Assembly (NCBI RefSeq): GCF_004341885.1
Contig: NZ_SLVX01000019.1
Coordinates: 1 to 64,000, forward strand
Direction of reading: 5' to 3'
Length of the DNA: 64,000 nucleotides
From: Shinella granuli
GTDB taxonomy: Bacteria; Pseudomonadota; Alphaproteobacteria; Rhizobiales; Rhizobiaceae
Part shown: piece after piece, positions 54,580 to 63,839 of the stretch
Layout: every line of letters begins with the position of its first letter
Position numbering within the stretch: position 1 is the stretch's first letter
The notes under the pieces: generated by a model
Told to the model about the DNA's origin: nothing
The model's database searches: none
What the model saw: the letters and a program-made list of their open reading frames with translations, nothing else
Made by a program: the position numbers and the translations under genes

Positions 54580-55596
54580 ATGACCCGCGATGCCCTGAAA
54601 ACGCTGTTCCACCCCTTCGCCTCCGGCACGCTCGGCCTGCCGGAAGAAGGCGAACGCTATCTCTTCCTCGGCGCGGAAGCCGGTCAGCGCCCGCCGGAAG
54701 GTTTTGGCGCCGCGCTCGAGGCGGTGCAGCCGCTGCGCTCGCTCCATCGCGGCCTGGAGGCGCTGCGCGTGCCCGTCAAGCCGCTGATCGAGGGCGAGGA
54801 TTATGACGGTGCGCTGGTGCTGATGAACAAGCACAAGGGCGAGAACGAGAACCGCATCGCCGAGGCGCTGCGCCGGGTGCGCACGGGCGGCCTCATCGTC
54901 GTTGCCGGCAGCAAGGAAGATGGCGTGCAGTCCATGCGCAAGCGCCTCGACCAGCTCGGTCTGACCGGTGACTACATGCCGAAATACCACGGTCTCGCCA
55001 TCTGGTTCGCCCGCCCGGAGGACCCGGCCGACGCGATCGCCAAGCTGGCGGCAAAGCCGGTGCGCATCGTCGGCCGCTTCACGGCGGCGCCGGGCATGTT
55101 CTCGCACGACCGGATCGACGAAGGCTCCGAATTGCTGGCCACCCGCATCCCGGAGGATTTCCAAGGTCACGCTGCCGATTTCGGCGCGGGCTGGGGCTAC
55201 CTTTCCGTCATGCTCGGCGGCCGCGCGCCGCAGGTGAAGGGCATCGACCTCTTCGAGGCGCATTACGAGGCGCTTGAAGCCGCCAAGGAGAACATGGCGG
55301 AGAACTGCCCGAACATCCCGGCCCGCTACTACTGGTTCGACCTGACGGCCGAGACGCCGCGCGACCATTACGACCTCATCGTCATGAACCCGCCCTTCCA
55401 CGAAGGCCATGCCGCCGACCATTCGCTTGGCGCCGGCATGATCCGCATGGCGGCGAAGTCGTTGAAGGCCGGCGGGCGCCTGTTGATGGTCGCCAATCGC
55501 GGACTGCCCTACGAGCCGGTGCTGAAGGACGCCTTCAAGGAGAGCGGTGAAGTCTGCCGCAACGCCCGCTTCAAGGTTCTCTGGGGCCGGCGCTGA
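54580..55596 (+). CDS. rsmC: RsmC-like 16S rRNA guanine-N2 methyltransferase
   Basis: 338 residues from ATG at 54580; the long open frame upstream overlaps pnp and is not real. Two Rossmann-like halves: a degenerate N-terminal copy (about 1-150, LVLMNKHKGENENRIAEALR) and the SAM-dependent C-terminal copy with ADFGAGWGYLSVMLG, an acidic residue in GIDLFEAHYEA, and the NPPF catalytic motif in VMNPPFHEG. RsmC methylates G1207 of 16S rRNA; RlmG is the nearest alternative. The N-terminal start and ribosome binding site are weak. Confidence 0.85.
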   Translation: MTRDALKTLFHPFASGTLGLPEEGERYLFLGAEAGQRPPEGFGAALEAVQPLRSLHRGLEALRVPVKPLIEGEDYDGALVLMNKHKGENENRIAEALRRVRTGGLIVVAGSKEDGVQSMRKRLDQLGLTGDYMPKYHGLAIWFARPEDPADAIAKLAAKPVRIVGRFTAAPGMFSHDRIDEGSELLATRIPEDFQGHAADFGAGWGYLSVMLGGRAPQVKGIDLFEAHYEALEAAKENMAENCPNIPARYYWFDLTAETPRDHYDLIVMNPPFHEGHAADHSLGAGMIRMAAKSLKAGGRLLMVANRGLPYEPVLKDAFKESGEVCRNARFKVLWGRR

Positions 55597-55632
55597 CGCT
55601 GGTGCCGGGCCGCCACGGGAGGCTGCAAAGCC

Positions 55633-56091
55633 TTACAGCGGCAGCGCGAAGGTCTGCTTGATCGTCTCGCTCGGCACGTCCGTCTTGACGGACTGGATCC
55701 CGTTCCTGCGCGTGAGGTTCGCCGCCTGGAAGCGGCGGTAGTCCTCAAGATCCGAAACGACGACGCGCAGCAGCGCGTCGCTCTCGCCCAGCATGATGTA
55801 GCACTCCACCACCTCGGGCAGCCGCTTCATCGCCGCGATGAAATGATCGATCGTCTCGGCATCCTGCGCCGTCAGCGAGATGCGGGCGAACATGGAAAGC
55901 CGCAAGCCAACCTTGGCCTGGTCGACGACGGCCACGTAGCGGCTGATGATGCCTGCTTCCTCCAGCAGCTTGACCCGGCGCAGGCAGGGCGAGGGTGACA
56001 GCCCGACCCGCTTGGCAAGTTCGATATTCTGCAGCCGGCCGTTCTTCTGAAGCTCTCGAAGGATGCGGCGGTCTATGTCGTCGAGCGGCAT
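55633..56091 (-). CDS. Lrp/AsnC-family regulator
   Basis: 152 residues from ATG at 56091 with GAGG 6 bases before it; a GTG at 56103 is less likely. Winged HTH (LDDIDRRILRELQKNGRLQN, GLSPSPCLRRVKLLEEAGII) and RAM domain (EVVECYIMLGESDALLRVVV). It is divergent from a LysE-type exporter, with 130 bases between, the classical arrangement in which an amino-acid-sensing Lrp protein turns on its exporter. Confidence 0.88.
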   Translation of the reverse strand: MPLDDIDRRILRELQKNGRLQNIELAKRVGLSPSPCLRRVKLLEEAGIISRYVAVVDQAKVGLRLSMFARISLTAQDAETIDHFIAAMKRLPEVVECYIMLGESDALLRVVVSDLEDYRRFQAANLTRRNGIQSVKTDVPSETIKQTFALPL

Positions 56092-56221
56092 TGGAATCCT
56101 CACAAACGTTCAAGCCATCTGGTGGCAGGGAATGCCAAATTCTTCTCCAGGCCTGGCATCTTGGCAACCCGGTTGCGCACCGGGCCGGCTAGGCTGCCGC
56201 CGTTTCGATGAGGAGAGCAAC

Positions 56222-56824
56222 ATGGATTGGACCTGGCTTCTGGCCGCTTCGGGCTTCGCATTCGCCATGGCGGGCACGCCGGGACCGAACAACACGATGG
56301 TGACCGCGTCGGGTGCGAATTACGGCTTTTACCGCACCCTGCCGGTGGCGATCGGCATGGGGGCCGGCGTCGCCGTCATCATCTTCATCGTCGCGGCCCT
56401 CGGCAGCTCGATCATCGCCGCGCCGCGCTTGCAAATGGTGCTGAAGTGGCTGGGCATCGCCTACCTGCTCTGGCTCGCCTGGCGCATCGCCAATGCCGCG
56501 CCCGCCGCATCGGCGGCGAAAGGCGGCAGGCAGCGCCCGTTCGGCTTCTTCGAGGGCGCCCTGCTGCAGCTCGTCAATCCGAAGCTCTGGGTCATGGTCG
56601 CAGGCGCGGTCGCCACCTATGGCAAGGACGCGGCGGGAGACCTCGCCGTGCCCACGGCCTTCGCCGTCATCTTCGGCGGCGCGACGCTGGCCAGCACGCT
56701 GGCATGGACGGGGATCGGCGTCGGCGCGGCACGCTTCCTCACGCGCGAACGCAGCCTCAGGAGGTTCAACCGGGCGATGGCGCTGCTGCTGGTGCTGTCG
56801 CTCGTGCCGGCCGTGCTCGATTAG
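56222..56824 (+). CDS. LysE/RhtB-family amino acid exporter
   Basis: 200 residues, ATG at 56222 with GAGGAGAGCAAC upstream. Six hydrophobic segments; GTPGPNNTMVTASGANYGF at the start and LLQLVNPKLWVMVAGAV later match the cysteine/O-acetylserine EamB-like branch, in which NPK is conserved. An inner membrane exporter of an amino acid, probably controlled by the divergent Lrp-type gene. Confidence 0.87.
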   Translation: MDWTWLLAASGFAFAMAGTPGPNNTMVTASGANYGFYRTLPVAIGMGAGVAVIIFIVAALGSSIIAAPRLQMVLKWLGIAYLLWLAWRIANAAPAASAAKGGRQRPFGFFEGALLQLVNPKLWVMVAGAVATYGKDAAGDLAVPTAFAVIFGGATLASTLAWTGIGVGAARFLTRERSLRRFNRAMALLLVLSLVPAVLD

Positions 56825-56890
56825 GGCCGATTGCCATTTTGCCGAAAGAGGTCCACCATTCCCGGATCGCTCTCGTTCAGGAGACCCGCA

Positions 56891-57118
56891 ATGGCTTTTG
56901 GACCTGCAAGACCGCCCATGATGGAAGATGTGGCGGAAGTCATCGCCAAGGATGTGAAGGAAGCGGAGGGGCATACGCCGACCTCCGAAGTGCCGCTCGC
57001 CTTTCTGCGGCGCGGCGCGGATGGCAAGCCGCTGGAGATGAACAGCCGCGTGCGCATGCTGTTCCTTGGCATCCTGGCGGCCGTGATCCTGCTCGTCGCC
57101 GTGCTGATGGCGCTTTGA
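56891..57118 (+). CDS. Small single-helix membrane protein (75 aa)
   Basis: ATG at 56891 with AGGAG 8 bases upstream. A polar N-terminal half (MEDVAEVIAKDVKEAEGHTP) is followed by a C-terminal hydrophobic helix (MLFLGILAAVILLVAVLMAL) that ends one residue before the stop, so it looks tail-anchored. No family recognised. It converges on fabI with a palindromic terminator between. Confidence 0.65.
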   Translation: MAFGPARPPMMEDVAEVIAKDVKEAEGHTPTSEVPLAFLRRGADGKPLEMNSRVRMLFLGILAAVILLVAVLMAL

Positions 57119-57133
57119 CCGGCCGAAGGAAAC

Positions 57134-57158
57134 GGCGCGAAGTTCGAAACTTCGCGCC
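57134..57158. terminator. Palindromic terminator between convergent genes
   Basis: GGCGCGAAGTT and AACTTCGCGCC form an 11-bp stem with a 3-base loop. T-rich sequence follows on the plus side (GCTTTCCTGTTT); on the minus side there is only GTTTCC. It serves the small membrane protein gene and perhaps fabI. Confidence 0.6.
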
Positions 57159-57170
57159 GCGCTTTCCTGT

Positions 57171-57986
57171 TTATTCGCTGTCGGCCTTCGCCAGACGCTC
57201 CAGGGTCGGCATGGAGGTGATGTTGTAGCCGGAATCCACATAGTGGATTTCACCGGTGACGCCGTTTGACAGGTCCGAGAGCAGGTACAGCGCCGAATTG
57301 CCGACATCCTCGATGGTGACGGTGCGGCGGAGCGGCGCGTTCTTCTGCTGCCAGGACAGCATGGCGCGCGCATCCGAAATGCCGGCGCCGGCGAGCGTGC
57401 GGATCGGGCCGGCCGAGATCGCGTTGACGCGGATGCCGCGCGGACCGTAGTCGCCGGCAAGGTAGCGCACGGACGCTTCCAGCGCCGCCTTGGCAACGCC
57501 CATGACATTGTAGTTCGGCATGATGCGCGTGGAGCCGCCATAGGTCAGCGTCAGCATCGCGCCGCCGTCGGTCATGAGATCGGCCGCGCGCTTGGCGATC
57601 TCCGTGAAGGAGAAGCAGGAGATCACCATGGTGCGCGAGAAATTGTCGCGCGAGGTGTCCGCGTAGAGGCCCTTCAGTTCGTTCTTGTCGGAAAAACCGA
57701 TGGCATGCACGACGAAATCGAGCTTGCCCCACTTCTCCTTGATCGCCTCGATCGTCGCATCGACCGAGGCGATGTCCTCGACGTCGCAGGGAATGACGAA
57801 ATCCGAGCCGAGTTCGGCGGCGAGCGGCTTGACGCGCTTACCGAGCGCCTCGCCCTGGTAGGTGAAGGCGAGCTCCGCGCCCGCACCGGCCAGTTTCTGC
57901 GCGATCCCCCACGCGATGGAATGGTTGTTCGCGACCCCCATGATGAGGCCGCGCTTGCCGTTCATGATCCCCGTCATTGACGTCAT
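57171..57986 (-). CDS. fabI: Enoyl-ACP reductase (NADH)
   Basis: 271 residues, ATG overlapping the fabB stop (ATGA at 57983-57986). FabI-type short-chain dehydrogenase: NAD-binding [38 protein letters not shown], and the catalytic Tyr-x6-Lys in [38 protein letters not shown] forms the substrate-binding loop. It does the last reduction of each fatty acid elongation cycle and is the target of triclosan-type inhibitors. Third gene of the fabA-fabB-fabI operon. Confidence 0.95.
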   Translation of the reverse strand: MTSMTGIMNGKRGLIMGVANNHSIAWGIAQKLAGAGAELAFTYQGEALGKRVKPLAAELGSDFVIPCDVEDIASVDATIEAIKEKWGKLDFVVHAIGFSDKNELKGLYADTSRDNFSRTMVISCFSFTEIAKRAADLMTDGGAMLTLTYGGSTRIMPNYNVMGVAKAALEASVRYLAGDYGPRGIRVNAISAGPIRTLAGAGISDARAMLSWQQKNAPLRRTVTIEDVGNSALYLLSDLSNGVTGEIHYVDSGYNITSMPTLERLAKADSE

Positions 57987-59206
57987 CCGTTGTGGCGCTG
58001 GAAGACCAGCGTGGCGTTCGTGCCGCCGAAGCCGAAGGAGTTGGAGAGAACCGTGTCGATCTTGGCATTGTCGATGCGCTTGCGCACGATCGGCACGCCG
58101 TCGAATTCCGGGTCGAGCTCGGTGATGTGCGCGCTTTCGCCGATGAAGCCGGCCTGCATCATCAGGAGGCCGTAGATCGATTCCTGCACGCCGGCCGCGC
58201 CCAGCGAGTGGCCGGTCAGCGACTTGGTCGACTGGATGTGCGGGATCTTGTCGCCGAAGACTTCGCGGATCGCGCCGATCTCCTTGCTGTCGCCGACGGG
58301 CGTCGAGGTGCCGTGCGTGTTGATGTAGTCGACGTCGCCCTTCACGGTGGAGAGCGCCTGGCGCATGCAGCGCACCGCGCCTTCGCCCGACGGGGCCACC
58401 ATGTCGTAGCCGTCCGAGGTCGCGCCGTAGCCGACGATTTCGGCGTAGATCTTCGCGCCGCGTGCCTTGGCGTGCTCCAGCTCCTCGAGAACCAGGACAC
58501 CGGCGCCGCCGGCGATGACGAAGCCGTCGCGGCTGACGTCATAGGCGCGCGAGGCCGTCGCGGGCGTGTCGTTGTACTTTGAGGACATGGCGCCCATGGC
58601 ATCGAAGAGGTTCGACATGGTCCAGTCGAGGTCCTCGTGGCCACCGGCGAACATGATGTCCTGCTTGCCCCACTGGATCATTTCGGCAGCATTGCCGATG
58701 CAGTGCGCCGAGGTCGAGCAGGCCGACGAGATCGAATAGTTGACGCCGTGGATTTTGAACCAGGTGGCAAGCGTTGCCGACGCCGTCGAGGACATGGCCT
58801 TCGGCACGGCGAAGGGGCCGATGCGCTTCGGCGAATTGTTCTTGAGCGTGATCTCGGCCGCTTCGATCAGCGTGCGGGTGGAAGGGCCGCCCGAACCCAT
58901 GATGATGCCGGTGCGCTCGTTGGCGGCGTAGTCTGCCTCCTCCAGGCCGGAATCGGCGATCGCCTGTTTCATGGCGACGTGGTTCCAGGAGCCGCCCTGC
59001 GAAAGGAAGCGGGCGGCGCGGCGATCGACGAGCTCGCTCGTGTCGATGCTCGGCGCGCCCCAGACCTGGCACTTGAAGCCGTGGTCGGCGAAATCCTGCG
59101 AGAAGCTGATGCCCGAGCGCGCGTCGCGCAGCGACGCCGTCACCTCGTCCGCATTGTTCCCGATGGAGGATACGATCCCCAGACCCGTGACAACTACCCG
59201 TCTCAT
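57983..59206 (-). CDS. fabB: 3-oxoacyl-ACP synthase I
   Basis: 407 residues. The catalytic Cys-His-His triad is visible: [31 protein letters not shown] and [16 protein letters not shown]. It elongates the cis-3-decenoyl product of FabA, so it is essential for anaerobic-type unsaturated fatty acid synthesis. It starts 78 bases after fabA and overlaps fabI by 4 bases. Confidence 0.95.
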   Translation of the reverse strand: MRRVVVTGLGIVSSIGNNADEVTASLRDARSGISFSQDFADHGFKCQVWGAPSIDTSELVDRRAARFLSQGGSWNHVAMKQAIADSGLEEADYAANERTGIIMGSGGPSTRTLIEAAEITLKNNSPKRIGPFAVPKAMSSTASATLATWFKIHGVNYSISSACSTSAHCIGNAAEMIQWGKQDIMFAGGHEDLDWTMSNLFDAMGAMSSKYNDTPATASRAYDVSRDGFVIAGGAGVLVLEELEHAKARGAKIYAEIVGYGATSDGYDMVAPSGEGAVRCMRQALSTVKGDVDYINTHGTSTPVGDSKEIGAIREVFGDKIPHIQSTKSLTGHSLGAAGVQESIYGLLMMQAGFIGESAHITELDPEFDGVPIVRKRIDNAKIDTVLSNSFGFGGTNATLVFQRHNG

Positions 59207-59284
59207 GTTTCTGACCTTTTCTAGAACGTCTCGTTGTGAAGGCGGCTGACCGCCGCCTTCTGGCTTCCGGTGGCTCGCGCCGCC

Positions 59285-59800
59285 TTAAGCTTCCTTGTCC
59301 TTCGACAGGCCGACGCGCAGGTCGGTCGCCTGGTAGATGGTCTCGCCATCGGCCTTCAGCCAGCCGTCCGCCGTGCCGAGCACCAGGCGGCCGCGCATGA
59401 CGCGCTTGAAGTCGATGCCGTATTCGAGGAGCTTCGTGTGCGGGCGGACCATGCCCTTGAACTTCACTTCACCGGTCGAAAGCGCCATGCCGCGGCCGGG
59501 TTCGCCCAGCCAGCCGAGGAAGAAGCCGGTGAGCTGCCACATGCCGTCGAGGCCGAGGCAGCCCGGCATGATCGGGTTGCCCTGGAAGTGGCAGGGGAAA
59601 TACCAGTCGTCGGGCTTCACGTCGTATTCGGCGCGGATATAGCCCTTGTCGAAGGCGCCGCCGGTCTCGGAGATGTCGGTGATGCGGTGGACCATCAGCA
59701 TGGGCGGCAGAGGAAGCTGGGCATTGCCGGGGCCGAACAGCTCGCCGCGGCCGCAGCGCAGGATTTCCTCGTAGTTGTAGCTGGATTGCCTGGTCGTCAT
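59285..59800 (-). CDS. fabA: 3-hydroxydecanoyl-ACP dehydratase/isomerase
   Basis: 171 residues from ATG at 59800 ([20 protein letters not shown], the usual rhizobial opening). Hot-dog fold with catalytic His in [20 protein letters not shown] and Asp in the same segment. It dehydrates 3-hydroxydecanoyl-ACP and isomerises trans-2 to cis-3-decenoyl-ACP, committing carbon to unsaturated fatty acids. First gene of the fab operon, divergent from irr across a 316-base gap. Confidence 0.95.
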   Translation of the reverse strand: MTTRQSSYNYEEILRCGRGELFGPGNAQLPLPPMLMVHRITDISETGGAFDKGYIRAEYDVKPDDWYFPCHFQGNPIMPGCLGLDGMWQLTGFFLGWLGEPGRGMALSTGEVKFKGMVRPHTKLLEYGIDFKRVMRGRLVLGTADGWLKADGETIYQATDLRVGLSKDKEA

Positions 59801-60039
59801 CGAATGTCTCATCCCCGGTCTGAACAACGCTTGGTCTGCGTTAGATTTAGAGAAGGTGTGGTGCGAATTGAAGCACCCGGGTCTTCTCCTTTTTGTCGCC
59901 CCGCCTTCTTCGAGCGGGACGTTCATTCAGCAGTCCGCATACATGATGCCAGCGGTGACAGCCAGTGCAAATTGCCGTGACAGGAGCAAAGGCCCCGGTT
60001 TTTCCGCATGTTGGGCGCCTTCAGGCCGCCGCAATCCTA

Positions 60040-60067
60040 TTGAATCCCGACGCTCGTAAAGTTATAT
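60040..60067 (+). promoter_or_regulatory. Predicted promoter of irr
   Basis: TTGAAT at 60040-60045, a 16-base spacer and TTATAT at 60062-60067, 50 bases upstream of the irr start. The remaining part of the 316-base irr/fabA gap, about 59801-60039, shows no ORF; the fabA promoter must lie there. Confidence 0.45.
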
Positions 60068-60116
60068 CGAAAGTTCAAGATTGTTGTTCAAGGCCAGACA
60101 AGCGGATCCGTCGCCC

Positions 60117-60536
60117 ATGACGCATGCACACGAGATGCCCATTGAAGAGCGCCTGCGCCATTGCGGCCTGCGCCCGACGCGCCAGCGCGTGGCACTCGGC
60201 GACCTGCTCTTCGCAAAGGGCGATCGCCACCTGACGGTGGAGGAGCTGCACGAGGAAGCCGTCACCGCCGGCGTCCCGGTCTCGCTGGCGACCGTCTACA
60301 ACACGCTGCATCAGTTCACCGAAGCCGGCCTCATCCGCGTCCTGGCGGTCGAAAGCTCGAAGACCTATTTCGACACCAACGTATCGGACCACCACCACTT
60401 CTTCGTCGAGGGCGAGAACCACATTCTCGACATTCCCGTCAGCAACATCGCCATCGGCAACCTGCCGGAGCCGCCCGAGGGCATGGAGATCGCACACGTC
60501 GACGTGATCATCCGCCTGCGCCCGAAGAAGGGCTAG
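60117..60536 (+). CDS. irr: Iron response regulator Irr (Fur family)
   Basis: 139 residues from ATG at 60117; an earlier TTG start in frame is possible. Fur-type winged helix with GLRPTRQRVALGDLLFAKGD and VPVSLATVYNTLHQFTEAGL, and the HHH haem-binding motif in TNVSDHHHFFVEGE (about residues 91-93). The N-terminal Cys-Pro haem regulatory motif of Bradyrhizobium Irr is absent, as in other Rhizobiaceae. Under iron limitation it represses iron-storage and haem genes; haem status destabilises or inactivates it. Divergent from fabA, the conserved rhizobial arrangement. Confidence 0.93.
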   Translation: MTHAHEMPIEERLRHCGLRPTRQRVALGDLLFAKGDRHLTVEELHEEAVTAGVPVSLATVYNTLHQFTEAGLIRVLAVESSKTYFDTNVSDHHHFFVEGENHILDIPVSNIAIGNLPEPPEGMEIAHVDVIIRLRPKKG

Positions 60537-60593
60537 GACCAGCCACCCTTCGGCTCATGCCGGCCTGAACTGAAGGACGGTTGCTCCTCGGCT

Positions 60594-61229
60594 TCACATC
60601 ACGTCGTCGGGATGCCGACCCGGCCGCGGCTTGTAGACGGGAAAGCACCAGCCGAATCGCAACGCCCCGCCGCGCACGATGAAGGCTGCGCCGATGCCGA
60701 TGGCCGAGGCGGCCCAGAGCGGCGCGCCCACCACGCTCGCCGCCGTGAAACCGGCCGCGCCGATGAGCGCCGCGGTGATATAGACTTCCGGCCGCAGCAG
60801 CACGGAGGGCTCGCCCGCCAGGAGATCGCGCAGGATGCCGCCGAAGCTCGCGGTGAGGACGCCGGTCGTGATCGCCACCGTCGGCGAGCCGGTGGCGGCT
60901 AGTCCTTTGGCCGCGCCCATCACGCAATAGGCCGAGACACCCATCGCATCGAGCCAGAGCAGCAGGCGGTAGCGCGACTCGATCCGGTGCGCCAGCATGA
61001 AGACGAGCAGCGCCACCGCCACGCAGACGATGAGATAGGTCGGGTTGACCACCCAGAAGACCGGCGTCGCGCCGAGGATGACGTCGCGGAACGTGCCGCC
61101 GCCGATGCCGGTCGCGGCGGCGAGGAAGAGAAAGCCGATGATGTCGAGCTGCTTGCGCGAGGCCGAGAGCGCACCGGTGGCGGCAAAGACGGCGACGCCC
61201 GTGTAATCGAGCAGTTCCAGGATCGACAC
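60594..61229 (-). CDS. TRIC-family (UPF0126) cation channel protein
   Basis: 211 residues, seven hydrophobic segments. Two internal repeats of the family each contain the glycine-rich signature: GIGGGTFRDVILGATPVFW and ASFGGILRDLLAGEPSVL. Bacterial TRIC homologues form trimeric monovalent cation (K+) channels in the inner membrane. YicG-type glycine transporters belong to the same family. The gene is alone on its strand, 57 bases beyond irr. Confidence 0.85.
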   Translation of the reverse strand: MSILELLDYTGVAVFAATGALSASRKQLDIIGFLFLAAATGIGGGTFRDVILGATPVFWVVNPTYLIVCVAVALLVFMLAHRIESRYRLLLWLDAMGVSAYCVMGAAKGLAATGSPTVAITTGVLTASFGGILRDLLAGEPSVLLRPEVYITAALIGAAGFTAASVVGAPLWAASAIGIGAAFIVRGGALRFGWCFPVYKPRPGRHPDDVM

Positions 61230-61367
61230 GCATTCCTCCTTCGCCGCCCAAGCCTCGCGACAGCTTTCCCGCGCTAGAGTGCGCGCCCGTACGCCCGGGC
61301 AGAATCAGGCGCAGCGCTGGCCCGTCTGCATATTGACCGAATCGCCCGCCATGGAAAGGTTTGACAG

Positions 61368-61841
61368 ATGGCCATCCGCATCAGAACGCTCGCCCTTCTT
61401 GCCGCCGTGCTCGTTTCGACCGCCCTGCCGGTCCGCGCGGCGGAGATCGTGCCGGATGCCAGGGCGGCCGTCGAGGCGACCGTCGCCACGCGCTGCAAGA
61501 CGCCTGTCTATGGCGAGGATTTTGCCGACAATGTCGATTTCAACAATGACGGCATCGTCGATGCGATCTTCAATCTCGGCGCGGTCAACTGCGATGGCGT
61601 GCCGGGTGGCCTGTGCGGCAATGTCGGCTGCCCCCATGAATTCTACATCCAGGTCGCGGAAGGCGGCTATTTCCTCGCCGCCAATGCCGATCTCTACGGC
61701 TACGAGATGAAGAAGCGCTACGGCAACATGGTGCTGGAGCTGAAGGCCAATGCCGTAAGCTGCGGGCGGGACGATCCCGAATATTGCATCATGACCATTC
61801 GCGTGCGCGGTGCGCAGTTCGACACGATCTCGAAGAAGTAG
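61368..61841 (+). CDS. Secreted hypothetical protein (157 aa)
   Basis: ATG at 61368; signal peptide (IRTLALLAAVLVSTALPVRAA) ending near residue 25. The mature protein has six cysteines, likely paired, in CKTPVYG, AVNCDGVPGGLCGNVGCPHE, VSCGRDDPEYC. A calcium-loop-like DFNNDGIVDAIF stretch resembles an EF-hand or VCBS-type repeat. No family recognised; probably periplasmic. It converges on the YdcF gene with a 2-base gap. Confidence 0.65.
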   Translation: MAIRIRTLALLAAVLVSTALPVRAAEIVPDARAAVEATVATRCKTPVYGEDFADNVDFNNDGIVDAIFNLGAVNCDGVPGGLCGNVGCPHEFYIQVAEGGYFLAANADLYGYEMKKRYGNMVLELKANAVSCGRDDPEYCIMTIRVRGAQFDTISKK

Positions 61842-61843
61842 GC

Positions 61844-62635
61844 CTATTGCGGGAAGAGCGCGTGGGTGCGGCCCGCGACGTAGTAGAGCAGCAGCCCTGT
61901 CCATTCCCTGAGCGCCGTCGTCGTTAGCTGGCTGTTGGTCGAGGGCTGGGTGAAGTCGAGCGCGAGGCCGGTGCGGCCCGTCGTGCGGAAATCCGTCGGC
62001 CAGGGCAGGACGTCGAGGCCAAGTTTGCTGAAGAGGCCGACCGAGCGCGGCATGTGGAAGGCCGAGGTCACCAGCAGGCAGCGGTCCAGCCCGTTCGCGG
62101 CGAGCAGGTCCTTCGTGTTCGCGACGTTCTCGAAGGTCGTGCGGGATTCCGTCTCGCGGATCAGCCGGTCGGCCGGCACGCCGAAGGCTTCGAAGAAGCG
62201 TGTCGCAACCGCCGCATCACCCTCATAGTTGCCGCTCAGCGAGCCGTCGCCGCCGGAAATGAGGATGCGCGCCGCCGGAAAGTCCCGCGCCAGCCGCAGC
62301 GTCTCGATGAAGCGGTCGCCCGCCTGGTTCATTTCGAAGCCACCGCGTGCTGCGATCACCTCCGCCTCCACGCCGCCGCCGAGCATGATGATGCAGCCCG
62401 GTCCGCCGGCGGGCAGCTCCGCCCGCGGGATGCGATCCTCCAGCACCTGCAGGAGGACGGGGCCTGTCGTGGTGAACAGCGTCACGAAGAGCACGAGAGC
62501 CGCAAGCCCGCTCGCCGCGGAGCGAAGGCGGTACCATTTGAAAAGCCCGGCCAGGAGGCCGAGCAGCAGCAGCAGAAGGGCGAGCGAGAGCGGTTGCGCC
62601 GCCAGCCAGAAAATTTTCGAGGCGTAATAGGTCAA
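61844..62635 (-). CDS. YdcF/ElyC-family (DUF218) membrane protein
   Basis: 263 residues with two N-terminal helices (about 10-30, 40-60) and a DUF218 domain: CIIMLGGGVEAEVIAARGGF, ILISGGDGSL, TTFENVANTKDLLAAN and LVTSAFHMPRSVGLFSKLGL. Relatives (ElyC, SanA) affect envelope carrier-lipid metabolism and vancomycin resistance, and are active facing the periplasm. It may be co-transcribed with the TMEM43 gene 31 bases upstream. Confidence 0.87.
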   Translation of the reverse strand: MTYYASKIFWLAAQPLSLALLLLLLGLLAGLFKWYRLRSAASGLAALVLFVTLFTTTGPVLLQVLEDRIPRAELPAGGPGCIIMLGGGVEAEVIAARGGFEMNQAGDRFIETLRLARDFPAARILISGGDGSLSGNYEGDAAVATRFFEAFGVPADRLIRETESRTTFENVANTKDLLAANGLDRCLLVTSAFHMPRSVGLFSKLGLDVLPWPTDFRTTGRTGLALDFTQPSTNSQLTTTALREWTGLLLYYVAGRTHALFPQ

Positions 62636-62666
62636 ACTTTATCCGCTCATCCTGTTGTCGTCGGCT

Positions 62667-63839
62667 TCAGGCGCGCCCGAGGGCCGGCGTCGCCGCGGCC
62701 TTGCCCCGCCGCAGATAGAGGATGCCCGCCGCCAGAGCAACACCGACCGCGAGAACCGCGATGGCGACCAGCGGGCGATAGGCGATCCACGCGATGGCGA
62801 TGACCGCGGGTCCGATCAGCAGGGTGAGGATGAGTGCGACCGCCGTCGTGCCGAAGCGCACGATGGAGCCGACGAAGGGCACGACGTCGGCGATGACGCC
62901 GAGGATCGACAGGATGAAGGCGAAGCCGACGAAGATGCCGACGAGCCCGCCGACCCGCACCAGCCAGGTGATGATCGTGTTCTCGCTCTGCGCCGCATCG
63001 AACATGGCGGCTGCATCGACGAGACCGGCTTGGCTCAGGAAGAGATCGCGCCCGTTCGTCGTCCTGTAGGGCGTCAGGCCGCTGCCGCGCTGGGCACCGA
63101 CGAAACTCGCCTCGGCAATGTCGGAGCGTTCGAAGCGGATGCGGATGTCGCCGACCTGCGGATCTTCGGGATTGAACGAGAAGACCGCCTGGCCGGCGAT
63201 CGTCGAGACGGGCTTGCCGAGCGTCACGGCCTCGCCCATCCGGTTGGCGTCGAGCGCGGTAAGCGGCACGGGCCGTTCGTCGCCGAGGCGCGCGACGGCG
63301 CGGCCATCCACGCTGAACGCGCCGATCGTCGCGGACTTGACCGGGAAACTCGCATCGTCGATCGGCTTTTGCGGATTGTCATGGCCCGCCTGCCGGAAAC
63401 CGCTGGAGCTGACCGCGTTGCGCTTCCATTCCTTGTGATAGGAATAGGTGGTGACCGTCTCCTCGCTGCCGCCGAGCTGCTTGCGCGTCTCCGACTTCGA
63501 TGTCTCCACCCACTGGTACATTTCCACGATGCGCTCGAGCCCCGCCGCGCCTTCGGCCGAAACGCCGAGCACGTCGTCCTCCGGCACGCCGACCGGCTTC
63601 ACCGGCCCGGAAATGTGCACCAGCTTGCCCTCGTTTACCGGATCCACGCTGCCGTTGTCGACGGAGACGACGAGGCCCGCGCCCTCGACGAGCGCCCGGT
63701 AGGTCTTCACCGACCGGCCTTCGTTCCAGAAGAGAAGCCAGATGCAGGCGATGAGCAGGATGAAGCCGACCACGATCTTGATCAGCGCCCCCTTCAGCCT
63801 GGAGAACCAGGACGTGGTCGTCGTTTCCGTGAAGCTCAT
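62667..63839 (-). CDS. TMEM43 (LUMA) family membrane protein
   Basis: 390 residues, ATG at 63839. One N-terminal helix (about 20-42, LIKIVVGFILLIACIWLLFW) followed immediately by NEGRSVKTYRAL, a typical TMEM43 element. A large periplasmic part (about 45-285) has EGKLVHISGPVKPV and VYQWVE-like segments. Three to four C-terminal helices (about 285-375) complete the TMEM43 domain. It is a bacterial homologue of the eukaryotic nuclear/ER membrane protein. Function in bacteria is unknown. Confidence 0.85.
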   Translation of the reverse strand: MSFTETTTTSWFSRLKGALIKIVVGFILLIACIWLLFWNEGRSVKTYRALVEGAGLVVSVDNGSVDPVNEGKLVHISGPVKPVGVPEDDVLGVSAEGAAGLERIVEMYQWVETSKSETRKQLGGSEETVTTYSYHKEWKRNAVSSSGFRQAGHDNPQKPIDDASFPVKSATIGAFSVDGRAVARLGDERPVPLTALDANRMGEAVTLGKPVSTIAGQAVFSFNPEDPQVGDIRIRFERSDIAEASFVGAQRGSGLTPYRTTNGRDLFLSQAGLVDAAAMFDAAQSENTIITWLVRVGGLVGIFVGFAFILSILGVIADVVPFVGSIVRFGTTAVALILTLLIGPAVIAIAWIAYRPLVAIAVLAVGVALAAGILYLRRGKAAATPALGRA

